A DNA stretch of 39,781 bases from Chloroflexota bacterium (GTDB lineage Bacteria > Chloroflexota > Anaerolineae > UBA1429): the NCBI GenBank assembly GCA_012729455.1, contig JAAYDC010000025.1:1-39781 (forward strand). The letters run 5' to 3'. The translations under genes and the position numbers were made by a program. A model generated the notes under the pieces. That model worked only from the letters and a program-made list of their open reading frames with translations. It searched no databases and had not been told where the DNA came from. Positions 24,858 through 34,185 of this stretch are shown piece after piece. Within the stretch, counting starts at the first letter, position 1; every line of letters begins with the position of its first letter.

Positions 24858-25739
24858 ATGAAAAATCGCAGTGCGCTCGGACGAGGCCTGGCTGCATTGA
24901 TCCCCCAGGAGGGCGAACCCGCTGCCGGCATGCTCAGGGTACCGCTCAAGGCGATTGTGCCCAACCCCTACCAGCCGCGCCAGCACTTTGATGAAGATGA
25001 GCTGCAGCAGCTGGCTGATTCGATCCGCGAGATGGGGCTGATTCAGCCGTTGATCGTCCAGCGCACCTCTGGCCCCGAGGGGCCGGCTACCTACCAACTG
25101 ATCGCCGGGGAGCGCCGCCTGCGCGCCGCCCAGATGGCCGGCTTGCGTGAAGTCGATGTGATCCTCAAGGAGGCCACCCCGCTCGAGATGCTTGAGCTGG
25201 CACTGGTTGAGAATATCCAGCGCTCCGAGCTCAACCCGCTCGAGCAGGCCAGTGCCTACCGCCAGCTGGCGGATGAGTTCGGTATGACCCAGGAGCGCAT
25301 CGCGGAGCGCGTCGGGCGTTCGCGCGAGAGTGTCGCCAACACACTGCGCCTGCTGCGCCTGCCGGATACCATCAAAGAGCTGCTGCAGGTTGGCCAGATC
25401 CAGCCGGGCCATGCTATCGCCCTGCTGGCGCTGGATGACGCCGATGAGCAGGAATTAATCAGCCGCCAGATCGTCAAGCGTCAGCTTTCGGTGCGCCAGG
25501 CAGAGGAGTTGGTGCGCCGATTCAAAGCCGCCGCAGGGCCGCGCGAACGGCGCCCGCGTTCGCCCGAGACCGAAGCGCTTGAAGAGTCTTTGCGTAACAC
25601 ATTCAACACCAAAGTCGAGCTTTACCGCAGCCGCAAGGGCGGAAAAGTAGTATTGTATTATTACTCGGATGAAGAGCTGGACGCGCTCTATAACCGGTTG
25701 GTCAACAGTGAGCCGGCAACATCCGAATATGGAGAGTAA
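24858..25739 (+). CDS. parB: Chromosome partition protein ParB/Spo0J
   Basis: A 293-residue ParB: N-terminal MKNRSALGRGLAALIPQ, a CTPase domain with the box NPYQPRQHFDEDEL and GERRLRAAQMAGL, a helix-turn-helix centre (MTQERIAERVGRSRESVANTLRLLRL) described here by its two halves, and a C-terminal dimer domain. ParB clamps onto parS sites and loads SMC. The start at 24858 fits the usual ParB N-terminus and has GGAG at about 10 nt; an in-frame ATG at 24840 is the alternative. No 16-bp parS palindrome is visible in the window. Confidence 0.94.
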   Translation: MKNRSALGRGLAALIPQEGEPAAGMLRVPLKAIVPNPYQPRQHFDEDELQQLADSIREMGLIQPLIVQRTSGPEGPATYQLIAGERRLRAAQMAGLREVDVILKEATPLEMLELALVENIQRSELNPLEQASAYRQLADEFGMTQERIAERVGRSRESVANTLRLLRLPDTIKELLQVGQIQPGHAIALLALDDADEQELISRQIVKRQLSVRQAEELVRRFKAAAGPRERRPRSPETEALEESLRNTFNTKVELYRSRKGGKVVLYYYSDEELDALYNRLVNSEPATSEYGE

Positions 25740-25742
25740 CGC

Positions 25743-26813
<1,071 letters not shown>

Positions 26814-26814
26814 C

Positions 26815-27681
26815 ATGAGCGAGGGCTTTCCAGAAACCGTGGTGCAGGCGCGCCAGCGGGTCAGCGAGTTGCTGCGTCAGGCGGGCATCGATACGCCCGA
26901 ACTCGATAGCCGCCTGTTGCTGCAGCGGGTCACTGGTCTGGCTCATGCCCAATTGTACCTGTCGGGACAGCAGCCGCTCACGGCAAGCCAACGTCAACAA
27001 CTGGATGGGCTGCTCGCGCGTCGGCTGCGGCGTGAACCGATGGCCTATATCCTGGGGCAGCGCGCCTTTTATGATCTCGAGCTCGAGGTTACGCCGGATG
27101 TGCTCGTGCCGCGTCCCGAGACCGAGGCACTGGTAGAGGCCGCCATCGCGTGGGGCGGACAGTTTGCGCGCAGAGCCTGGGCGGTCGATGTCGGCACCGG
27201 CAGCGGGGCGATTGCCCTGGCGCTGGCGCGTCACCTGAGCGCAACCATGGTAGCAGGGCTGGATATCTCGCTGGATGCTCTGCGCGTGGCAAAGCGCAAC
27301 GCCCAGCGTGTGGATGTGACGGAACGGGTCATGCTGCTCAATAGCGACCTGCTGGCGGCGCTGCGCGAGCCGTTCGCGCTGGTATGCGCCAACCTGCCTT
27401 ATCTGCCGACGGCCATCCTCACCCAGCGCCAGCCCGAAGTGCGCGACTATGAGCCACGATTGGCGTTGGATGGCGGCACTGATGGTCTGGTACTGATCCG
27501 CCGGTTGTGTGAGATGCTGCCGACTCGCCTGGCAAAACGCGCATTGGTGCTGCTCGAGATTGATCAAGGACAGGGCGAAACAGTTTCTGCCCTACTGAGC
27601 GCAGTGCGGCCGGGTGCTCAAATCCGCGTCCTGCGCGATTATGCTGGTTATGAGAGAGTGGTGCGTGCAGAATGGTTATAA
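26815..27681 (+). CDS. prmC: Release factor glutamine methyltransferase PrmC, NLPY variant
   Basis: A 288-residue SAM methyltransferase that methylates the GGQ glutamine of release factors. The N-terminal helical domain includes REPMAYILGQRAFYDLEL and VLVPRPETE, which are typical. The SAM site is VDVGTGSGAIALALA (about 120). The substrate-binding motif, normally NPPY, reads ANLPYLPT (about 193), with Leu in place of the first Pro. Location directly after prfA supports the assignment. The substitution may be tolerated; activity is not shown by sequence alone. Confidence 0.92.
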   Translation: MSEGFPETVVQARQRVSELLRQAGIDTPELDSRLLLQRVTGLAHAQLYLSGQQPLTASQRQQLDGLLARRLRREPMAYILGQRAFYDLELEVTPDVLVPRPETEALVEAAIAWGGQFARRAWAVDVGTGSGAIALALARHLSATMVAGLDISLDALRVAKRNAQRVDVTERVMLLNSDLLAALREPFALVCANLPYLPTAILTQRQPEVRDYEPRLALDGGTDGLVLIRRLCEMLPTRLAKRALVLLEIDQGQGETVSALLSAVRPGAQIRVLRDYAGYERVVRAEWL

Positions 27682-27689
27682 AAGGAAAA

Positions 27690-28493
27690 ATGCAGTACAA
27701 GATGGTTGCTTTGGATCTGGACGGCACCCTGCTGCCGCACAACCTCGAGCTCTCGGAGCGGGTTGAAGCTACTCTGGCACGCGTACAGGCGCGTGGGGTA
27801 TGGGTGACGATCGCTTCGGGCCGCGGCTACCCGTCGCTGTTGCCGTGGGTCGAGCGCCTGCACATCGCCGCGCCGGTTGTGGGCTATCAGGGGGCGCGCG
27901 TGACCGATCCAGCCACCCATCGAACGGTGCGCGACTACCCTTTCTCGTCAGATCTCATCCCCGAACTGGTAGCTTATGCCCGGGCGCAAGACCTCTCGCT
28001 GACGCTCTATCATGACGACGAGATCTATAGCGAAGAAAAGCGCCAGTCGGATGACTTTTACGACCGCTGGTTCGGCTTGCCGGTTCATTTGGTGCCTTCT
28101 TTGTTGGGGGCGCTGCCCGGCGATCCGACCAAATTTCTGATCACCGATGAGCCCGCACGGCTCGACTGCCTGCAGCCCGATATCGAGGCGCGTTTTACCG
28201 GTAAACTGCAGATCGTGCGCTCGCATCCGCTCTTTATCGAGGGGCTGGCGAGCGGTATCAGCAAGGCCAGCGCCCTGGCATGGATCTGCGAGCAGGCTGG
28301 CTTTAGCGCCGGCGAGGTCATCGCCATCGGCGATTCGGGCAATGATGTCGAGATGCTGCGCTGGGCTGGGGTTGGGGTTGCGATGGGCAACGCCTCACCT
28401 GATGCGCTGGCAGCCGCCGACCTGGTGGCGCCCAGCGTCGACGACGACGGCGTGGCGCACATCCTGGGAAAACTGGTCTTGGGTGAAGGCTAG
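27690..28493 (+). CDS. Cof-type HAD-superfamily phosphatase
   Basis: A 267-residue Cof-subfamily HAD hydrolase. Motif I is VALDLDGTLLP, with both Asp nucleophile/acid positions; motif II is TIASGRGYPS; the C-terminal motif is SKASALAWICEQAG followed by VIAIGDSGNDVEML and MGNASPDAL. These enzymes dephosphorylate sugar phosphates, flavin nucleotides or similar small molecules; the substrate cannot be told. ATG 27690 is chosen because AAAGGA precedes it and it avoids overlap with prmC; an in-frame ATG at 27672 would add six residues. It lies between prmC and the tsaC-like gene. Confidence 0.88.
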   Translation: MQYKMVALDLDGTLLPHNLELSERVEATLARVQARGVWVTIASGRGYPSLLPWVERLHIAAPVVGYQGARVTDPATHRTVRDYPFSSDLIPELVAYARAQDLSLTLYHDDEIYSEEKRQSDDFYDRWFGLPVHLVPSLLGALPGDPTKFLITDEPARLDCLQPDIEARFTGKLQIVRSHPLFIEGLASGISKASALAWICEQAGFSAGEVIAIGDSGNDVEMLRWAGVGVAMGNASPDALAAADLVAPSVDDDGVAHILGKLVLGEG

Positions 28494-28505
28494 CAGGGGG
28501 CGTCT

Positions 28506-29141
28506 ATGAACACGGTTATCCTGCCCGCCGGCGATCCGGCTGCCGTCGCGCAGGCGATCGACCTGTTGCATCAGGGCGAGGTCATCGCCTTCCCAACCGA
28601 TACAGTCTATGGCCTGGGCTGTAACGCCTGGCAACCAGAAGCGGTCGCTCGTCTCTACAAGGTCAAGGAGCGCCCGCGCGAGATGGCGATCCCGCTCCTG
28701 ATCAGCGGCCTCGACCGGGCTGCCAGCCAGCTGGCGCTCCTCAACCCTGCCTTTCGCGCCTTGGCCGATGCCTTCTGGCCCGGCGAACTCACCCTGGTAG
28801 CCGCCAGCTGTGGCACGCTGCCCGAGATCGTCACTGCCGGCAAGGACACGGTTGCCTTGCGCATGCCCGACCATGTACAAGCCCTGGAGCTATGTGCGGC
28901 ACTTGGCGGGGCGCTCGCCGTTACCAGTGCCAACCGCTCTGGCTCAGTCTCGGGGGTGAGTGCACAGCAGGTGTATGATCAGCTGGCGGGGCGTATCCCC
29001 CTGATTCTGGATGGCGGCGTGATGAGCGGCGGCGTGGCTTCGACAATCGTCGACTGCACTTGCACCCCGCCCAGGGTGCTGCGCCAGGGTGCGCTCAGCC
29101 TGGAGGCGCTAAACCAGGTCACGTGCGTGACGGGCGGGTAA
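28506..29141 (+). CDS. tsaC: Threonylcarbamoyl-AMP synthase (TsaC/YrdC family)
   Basis: A 211-residue YrdC-domain protein that makes threonylcarbamoyl-AMP from Thr, bicarbonate and ATP for the t6A modification at position 37 of ANN-reading tRNAs. Motifs are VIAFPTDTVYGLGCNAW, the basic KVKERPREMAIPLLI and the SANRSG nucleotide-site motif (about 140). It lacks the Sua5-specific C-terminal domain, so it is the short TsaC type. It starts 12 nt after the HAD gene, with AGGGGG upstream. It is followed by a promoter and dnaX. Confidence 0.9.
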   Translation: MNTVILPAGDPAAVAQAIDLLHQGEVIAFPTDTVYGLGCNAWQPEAVARLYKVKERPREMAIPLLISGLDRAASQLALLNPAFRALADAFWPGELTLVAASCGTLPEIVTAGKDTVALRMPDHVQALELCAALGGALAVTSANRSGSVSGVSAQQVYDQLAGRIPLILDGGVMSGGVASTIVDCTCTPPRVLRQGALSLEALNQVTCVTGG

Positions 29142-29148
29142 TAAGGGT

Positions 29149-29177
29149 TTGCCACGCCGTGGGGCTTGGTTTACACT
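29149..29177 (+). promoter_or_regulatory. Predicted promoter for dnaX-ybaB-recR
   Basis: TTGCCA (29149-29154), a 17-nt spacer and TACACT (29172-29177), inside the 61-bp gap before dnaX. It has the TTGCC-type -35 shared with three other sites in the window. Confidence 0.5.
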
Positions 29178-29202
29178 GAAGCAGACGAGTTGAGAGGCCA
29201 GC

Positions 29203-30885
29203 ATGCCCACCGAAGCGCTTTATAATAAATGGCGCGGCCAGACATTTGCCGATATCCTTGGCCAGGAGCACATTACCACGACCCTGCGCAACCAGGTGCG
29301 TAGCGGCCGTATTGGGCATGCCTACCTGTTTGTGGGCCTGCGTGGAACGGGTAAAACCTCGACCGCGCGCATCCTGGCCAAGGCGGTTAACTGCACCGGC
29401 GAAAGCGATGATCCGCCCTGCAACCAGTGCCGCATCTGCAAGAGCCTTACCGAGGGCGCCTCAACCGACCTGATCGAGATCGACGCGGCTTCCAACCGCG
29501 GCATCGACGAAATCCGCGACCTGCGCGAAGGGGCTGCCTTTTTACCGAGCGAGTGCCGCTTTAAGGTGTATGTGATCGACGAAGTACACATGCTCACCAA
29601 GGAGGCCTTTAACGCCCTGCTCAAGACCCTCGAAGAGCCCCCGCCGCGGGTGATCTTTATCCTGTGCACCACCGAGGTGCAGAGCCTGCCGGCCACGGTG
29701 CTCTCGCGCTGCCAGCGCTTTGATTTCCGGCGCGGCACGTTGGCTACTATCGAGGCAAAACTGCGGCGCATTTGCGAGGCGGAAGGGATCCGCATTACTC
29801 CCGAGGCGCTCGATTACATCGCACGGCGCGCCACTGGCAGTTACCGCGATGCCGAATCTCTGCTCGATCAGTTGGCAGCCTTTAGCGATCAGGAGATCAG
29901 CCTCGAGCAGATCAAAGCCATTCTCGGAGCGGCCCCCTCGCAGCAGGTGCGCGAGGTGGTGGCAGCCCTGTGTGAGCGCGATATGGGGCGCGGACTGGGG
30001 GTGATCAATGCCATGCTGGATGGCGGCTCAGACCCGCGCGAAGTCACCGCGGCGATCATCGACCAGCTGCGCGGGCTGGCGTTCATCTATGTCGGCAACA
30101 CCGACAACCTCTCGCTCGACCCGGAGGATATCCGCGCATTGCAGGCGCTTGCCCAGCGCTTTCCGGACGCGCTGAACGTAATAGTCAGCGCTATCAAGCG
30201 CTTTAACGAGGCTGCTGTGGGGTTCAAGGGCGCGGCGCGCCCGTTCATCCCGCTTGAGCTGGCCTTTATCGAATCCTGCCTGGTGGATGCCAGCCCGGCA
30301 GCCGCCGTCCCTTCCGAGGTGCCCGTCTTGCATCCGGTACGGCGTGAAAAGCCGGCCTTTCGCGAGCCAGAGCCGGTGGCACGCCCAGTCGTGCCTGCGC
30401 CAGACCCGCCCCACGAAGAGGTTCCGCCTGCTGCGCAAGCCGCACCTGTCAGCCCGCCGCCATCTGGGCGCGCCCTGACGCTCGAGCTGGTGCAAGCTAG
30501 CTGGACCGACATCTTAACCAGAGTCAGGGAGCTCAACCCACAGGCGCGTGCGCTGCTCAACTCGGTCACGCTGCAGGCAGTGCGCGATAACCAGATCGTA
30601 CTGGGTTGCCCGGCGGCCTTTCATCGCGACAAGCTGATGGAGCCAACCCGGCGCGAGCAGATCGAGCAAGTCATGAGCGAGGTGCTGGTAACGCCCACCA
30701 GCCTGACGTGCGAGCTGGTGAGTCCTAAAAGTACGCGTCCGGCATCGCGTGCACCAGCCGCGCCGCCCCCGACCGATCCGCGAGAGGCTGAACGTGAGCG
30801 CCTGCGCAACCATCCTGCCGTACAGGAGTTGGTGCGCCGCGGCGGTCAGGTGATGGATGTCACATTGAACAAAGAAAAGGATTAA
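29203..30885 (+). CDS. dnaX: DNA polymerase III subunit gamma/tau
   Basis: A 560-residue clamp-loader ATPase. AAA+ motifs are Walker A GLRGTGKTSTAR (about 46), a four-Cys zinc module (NCTGESDDPPCNQCRIC, about 65-82), Walker B VYVIDEVHML and the SRC motif VLSRCQRFDF. A Pro/Ala-rich linker at about 365-425 leads to a C-terminal tau-like domain and a charged end. It loads the sliding clamp and couples the replisome. No A-rich slippery heptamer for a gamma-type frameshift was noticed. It is followed by ybaB and recR, a standard trio. Confidence 0.96.
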   Translation: MPTEALYNKWRGQTFADILGQEHITTTLRNQVRSGRIGHAYLFVGLRGTGKTSTARILAKAVNCTGESDDPPCNQCRICKSLTEGASTDLIEIDAASNRGIDEIRDLREGAAFLPSECRFKVYVIDEVHMLTKEAFNALLKTLEEPPPRVIFILCTTEVQSLPATVLSRCQRFDFRRGTLATIEAKLRRICEAEGIRITPEALDYIARRATGSYRDAESLLDQLAAFSDQEISLEQIKAILGAAPSQQVREVVAALCERDMGRGLGVINAMLDGGSDPREVTAAIIDQLRGLAFIYVGNTDNLSLDPEDIRALQALAQRFPDALNVIVSAIKRFNEAAVGFKGAARPFIPLELAFIESCLVDASPAAAVPSEVPVLHPVRREKPAFREPEPVARPVVPAPDPPHEEVPPAAQAAPVSPPPSGRALTLELVQASWTDILTRVRELNPQARALLNSVTLQAVRDNQIVLGCPAAFHRDKLMEPTRREQIEQVMSEVLVTPTSLTCELVSPKSTRPASRAPAAPPPTDPREAERERLRNHPAVQELVRRGGQVMDVTLNKEKD

Positions 30886-30887
30886 GC

Positions 30888-31235
30888 ATGGGAAGTAAAG
30901 GAAAACGCCGTTTCAAGATGCCCTCCGCGCCCGGCGTTCAGTCGCGCGGCCAGATAGCTCAGATGCAAAGCCAGATGGAACAGATGCAGGCGACTCTCTC
31001 CGCTACCATGGTGACGGGTTCGGCCGGCGGCGGGGCTGTCACTGTCGAGATGACTGGCGACCAGCAGCTGCGTGCCATCACCATCAAGCCCGAAGTGGTT
31101 GATCCGGAAGATGTCGAGATGCTTCAGGACCTGATTATGGCGGCTTTTAAAGAGGCCAGCGAAAAGGTTGCCGAGTTGATGAACGCGGCGCTTGGCCCGC
31201 TGGCCGGCGGCCTGGGGTTGGGCGGCCTGAGCTGA
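30888..31235 (+). CDS. YbaB/EbfC nucleoid-associated protein
   Basis: A 115-residue protein. The family core is QIAQMQSQMEQMQATLSATMV, with the coiled-coil-like start split here, then GGGAVTVEMTGDQQLRAITIKPEVVDPED and a helix EMLQDLIMAAFKEASEKV. YbaB proteins are small dimeric DNA-binding proteins. A basic N-terminal extension (GSKGKRRFKMP) precedes the core. It starts 2 nt after dnaX, and its TGA overlaps the recR ATG by one base. Confidence 0.93.
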   Translation: MGSKGKRRFKMPSAPGVQSRGQIAQMQSQMEQMQATLSATMVTGSAGGGAVTVEMTGDQQLRAITIKPEVVDPEDVEMLQDLIMAAFKEASEKVAELMNAALGPLAGGLGLGGLS

Positions 31236-31840
31236 TGAGTGCCACTCCCAAGGCGGTCACGCGCCTGATCGATGCTTTTAGCCGTCTGCCGGGCATCGGC
31301 CCCAAGACGGCTTCGCGACTGACCTATTACTTGTTGCGCGGCGGTAAAGAAGAAGCGCAAGCCCTGCAGAGTGCCTTGGGTGAGCTGTATAGCGGGATCA
31401 CACTGTGTTCGAACTGCTATAACATCAGCGAAAGCGACCCGTGCGCGTTGTGCAGCGATTTGTCGCGCGACCAAGACCTGATCTGCGTGGTGGAAGAGCC
31501 CCTCGACGTGCTCGCAATCGAGCACACTGGGTGCTTTCGCGGCCTCTACCATGTGTTGCATGGGCATATTTCGCCGATGGACCGCATCGGGCCGGACCAG
31601 TTAAAGCTGCGTGAACTGGCTGAGCGGGTGCAGCGCGGTACGGTGCACGAGGTGATCGTGGCGACCAACCCGACCCTGGAAGGCGATGCCACCGCCCTGT
31701 ATGTCCTGCGGCAGCTGGCTGACAGCGGGGTTTCCGTCAGCCGCCTGGCGCTGGGCTTGCCGCGCGGCGGCGACTTGGAATACGCTGACCGCGTGACTCT
31801 CTCCGAGGCGCTGCTGGGACGGCGTGAGATGCAGCCCTAG
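31235..31840 (+). CDS. recR: Recombination protein RecR
   Basis: A 201-residue RecR of normal length. An N-terminal helix-hairpin-helix (FSRLPGIGPKTASRLTYYLL), a four-Cys zinc finger (CSNCYNISESDPCALC, about 66-81), a Toprim domain (ICVVEEPLDVLAIEHTG) and the VIVATNPTLEGDATALY segment are all present. With RecF and RecO it loads RecA at gaps. It is the last gene of the rightward run; its TAG lies in a CTAG palindrome shared with the stop of convergent rlmB. Confidence 0.97.
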   Translation: MSATPKAVTRLIDAFSRLPGIGPKTASRLTYYLLRGGKEEAQALQSALGELYSGITLCSNCYNISESDPCALCSDLSRDQDLICVVEEPLDVLAIEHTGCFRGLYHVLHGHISPMDRIGPDQLKLRELAERVQRGTVHEVIVATNPTLEGDATALYVLRQLADSGVSVSRLALGLPRGGDLEYADRVTLSEALLGRREMQP

Positions 31841-32592
31841 AGCGCACCGCGCGCGCTGGCAGCCTGGTAAAGCACCAGCGAGCTGGCGATGGCAGCATTC
31901 AGCGAATGGATCTGCCCCAACATGGGGATACGCACCACGAAATCGCACAGCTCGAGCGTCAGGCGCCGCAACCCAGCCCCTTCGCTGCCCACTACCAGCG
32001 CTAACGGCATGTCGTAGCTCAGGCTGCGGTAATCCTCGGCGCGCGCGTCCTCCTCGACGCCCACAATCCACACCCCCTGGCCCTTGAGCCAGCGCAGGGT
32101 CTGTGCCAGGTTGGTCTCGGCACTGATATGCAGATGCTCGACAGCCCCCACCGAGGCGCGGCTGACAGCTGGGGTGATCCCAACCGCTTGCTGGGCATGC
32201 ACCACCACGCCATGCACGCCGGTGGCCTCTGCGCTGCGCAGGAGTGACCCGACGTTCTGCGGATCCTGCAGGTTATCCAGCACCAGGATAAAAGCGAGCT
32301 GCTGGGCCGTCTGGGCGCGCTCGAGGATCTCGGTCAGGCTCGAGTAGGGGTAGGGCGCTACCTCAGCCAGTACCCCCTGGTGGCGCACACCGGCGCTGAG
32401 GGCATCCAGGCTGGCACGGGGCATCAGGGTCTGCGGAATGCCGGCAGTGCTGCACAGGCGCGTGATCTCGTCGAGGATTTCGCGCGTGGCCAGCCCTTCG
32501 GCCAACAATACGCGATAGATGCGCCGGCGACGGGCTACGAGCGCCTCGCGCACCGCATTGCGCCCCGCCAGAAACTCGCGCGGCGCGGGCAC
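31837..32592 (-). CDS. rlmB: 23S rRNA (guanosine-2'-O-)-methyltransferase RlmB-like (SpoU family)
   Basis: A 251-residue SpoU/TrmH methyltransferase. The N-terminal substrate domain starts with FLAGRNAVREAL; the SPOUT motifs are VLDNLQDPQNVGSLLRSAEA (motif 1), ALVVGSEGAGL (motif 2) and IPMLGQIHSLNAAIASS (motif 3). It should methylate a ribose on 23S rRNA (G2251 in the family prototype) or a related site. The GTG start follows the cysS TAG with no gap, so it depends on cysS translation or a weak GGAAG inside that gene. It overlaps convergent recR by 3 bp. Confidence 0.9.
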   Translation of the reverse strand: MPAPREFLAGRNAVREALVARRRRIYRVLLAEGLATREILDEITRLCSTAGIPQTLMPRASLDALSAGVRHQGVLAEVAPYPYSSLTEILERAQTAQQLAFILVLDNLQDPQNVGSLLRSAEATGVHGVVVHAQQAVGITPAVSRASVGAVEHLHISAETNLAQTLRWLKGQGVWIVGVEEDARAEDYRSLSYDMPLALVVGSEGAGLRRLTLELCDFVVRIPMLGQIHSLNAAIASSLVLYQAASARGAL

Positions 32593-34032
32593 CTAGACGT
32601 ACTTCCAGGTGGTGCCGTCGGGGCTATCGCGCAGTTCAATGCCCAGTGCGGTCAGCTTGTCGCGGATCTCATCCGCCAAGGCCCACTGTTTGGCGCTGCG
32701 CAGTTCGCGGCGTGTCTCGAGGAGCAGCTCGACCAACGCGCCGGCCTTGTCGGCGCCCGCACCAGAATCCTCACTGGGCAATTGCAGGCCGATGGCATCT
32801 TCCATAAAGCCCGCCATAAAGGTGCGCACCAGCTCCAGCGATCCGGCGCTCGGGTCACGATCCGCCATGATCGCGTTCATCTCGCGTGTCATATCAAAGA
32901 GTGCGGCAATCGCACCGGGGGTGTTAAAGTCGTCATCCATGCTGGCGATGACGCTGGCAGTGGTAGTCTCTACCAGTTTGGCGATCTCAGGATCGACCTC
33001 GCCTTCGGGGGCGCTGGGCAGGCGCTGGATCAGGCTGTACCACAGGTTGGTGAGGCGCTCAAGGCCGCGCGTGGCGGCGCCGATGGATTCTTCGGTAAAG
33101 TCGATCGGCCCGCGATAGTGGCTTAGCAGCATAAAAAAGCGCAGCATCATCGGGTCCCAACGTTCAAAGGCCTGCTTCAGGGTGATAAAGTTGCCCAGCG
33201 ACTTGTGCATCTCTTCGCCGCGGATAAACAGCATGCCGTTGTGCATCCAGTAGTTGGCAAAGGGCACGCCACTGGCCGATTCTGCCTGGCTGATCTCGCT
33301 TTCGTGGTGCGGGAATTTGTTCTCGACCCCGCCGCCGTGGATATCAAAGGGCTGCCCGAGGTATTTGGTCGACATGACGGTGCACTCGATGTGCCAGCCG
33401 GGAAAGCCCTCGCCCCATGGGCTGGGCCAGTGCAGGATATGCTCGGGGGCTGCGTTCTTCCACAGCGCAAAGTCGGCCGGATCGCGCTTTTCGTCGAGCA
33501 CGTCTACCCGCGTGCCGCTCAGGCTGTCTTCGAGCTGGCGGCCCGAGAGCTTGCCGTAATCCTCATCCTTGGCTACGGAAAAATAAACCGAGCCGTTGAC
33601 CTCGTAGGCATAGCCAGCCTCGATCAGGCGCTGGATCCAGCTGATCATCTCGGTGATGTGTCCGCTGGCGCGCGGCTGGATATCCGGGCGCAGCACATTC
33701 AGGCGGTCCATATCCTCGAGGTAGCGTCGGGTGTAATACTCGGTCAACTGCATGGGCTGCATTTGCTCGCGCTGCGAGCCCTTCAGGATGCGGTCTTCAC
33801 CGCTATCAAGCATGTGGCCTACGTCGGTAATGTTCTGCACATACAGTACGCGGTAACCGCGGTAGCGCAGGTAGCGAACGACCGTATCAAAGTTGATATA
33901 GGTCTTGGCATGGCCGAGGTGGGCGTCGTGGTAGACCGTTGGGCCGCACACATACATGTGCACCCGCCCGGGCTGGATCGGCGTGAAGACTTCTTTTTGG
34001 CGCGAAAGGCTGTTGTAAATGACGAGTGCCAT
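32593..34032 (-). CDS. cysS: Cysteinyl-tRNA synthetase
   Basis: A 479-residue class-I synthetase that charges tRNA-Cys. Zinc and substrate residues include [21 protein letters not shown] (with the HIGH-type HLGH near 36; Cys near 29), [10 protein letters not shown] and FPHHESE. The KMSKS loop is altered to EEMHKSLGN (about 276). The anticodon-binding/DALR part ends with [24 protein letters not shown] lies about 7 nt before ATG 34032. It has its own promoter and a 150-nt leader carrying a 19-codon ORF with two Cys codons. rlmB follows directly. Confidence 0.95.
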   Translation of the reverse strand: MALVIYNSLSRQKEVFTPIQPGRVHMYVCGPTVYHDAHLGHAKTYINFDTVVRYLRYRGYRVLYVQNITDVGHMLDSGEDRILKGSQREQMQPMQLTEYYTRRYLEDMDRLNVLRPDIQPRASGHITEMISWIQRLIEAGYAYEVNGSVYFSVAKDEDYGKLSGRQLEDSLSGTRVDVLDEKRDPADFALWKNAAPEHILHWPSPWGEGFPGWHIECTVMSTKYLGQPFDIHGGGVENKFPHHESEISQAESASGVPFANYWMHNGMLFIRGEEMHKSLGNFITLKQAFERWDPMMLRFFMLLSHYRGPIDFTEESIGAATRGLERLTNLWYSLIQRLPSAPEGEVDPEIAKLVETTTASVIASMDDDFNTPGAIAALFDMTREMNAIMADRDPSAGSLELVRTFMAGFMEDAIGLQLPSEDSGAGADKAGALVELLLETRRELRSAKQWALADEIRDKLTALGIELRDSPDGTTWKYV

Positions 34033-34087
34033 CTGTTTCTCCCTGGTATAGTTGGGCGTGTTGGTCGGTGAGCAGCGGGAGCGGGGA

Positions 34088-34111
34088 GGGACGCGCTAGG
34101 AGGCGCGCCCC
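34088..34111 (-). promoter_or_regulatory. GC-rich hairpin in the cysS leader
   Basis: On the minus strand GGGGCGCG (34111-34104) pairs with CGCGTCCC (34095-34088), 8 bp with one G-T wobble and an 8-nt loop that includes the leader-peptide stop. The 5' arm starts about 5 nt after the second Cys codon, so a ribosome stalled there would cover it. No T-run follows; instead 34092-34044 is C-rich and G-poor (27 C, 6 G in 49 nt). Confidence 0.5.
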
Positions 34112-34155
34112 GGGCGACAGATGCACACAGGTTGTCGAGTGATTCCAGCTTTCAT
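34096..34155 (-). CDS. Candidate 19-residue cysteine leader peptide upstream of cysS
   Basis: The ORF reads MKAGITRQPVCICRPGRAS with a TAG stop. It starts about 25 nt after the predicted transcription start of cysS and has two Cys codons (TGC at codon 11, TGT at codon 13) shortly before a strong hairpin. The only ribosome-binding hint is GGAACG about 8-9 nt upstream. Leader peptides rich in the cognate amino acid control biosynthesis or charging genes in several phyla, and Cys-containing upstream ORFs are known in mycobacteria. Here the regulatory role is inferred from position and composition. A 20-codon ORF with two Cys codons could also arise by chance. Confidence 0.5.
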   Translation of the reverse strand: MKAGITRQPVCICRPGRAS

Positions 34156-34185
34156 ATAGGTTCGTTCCGATGCGGTTCCAGCCCT

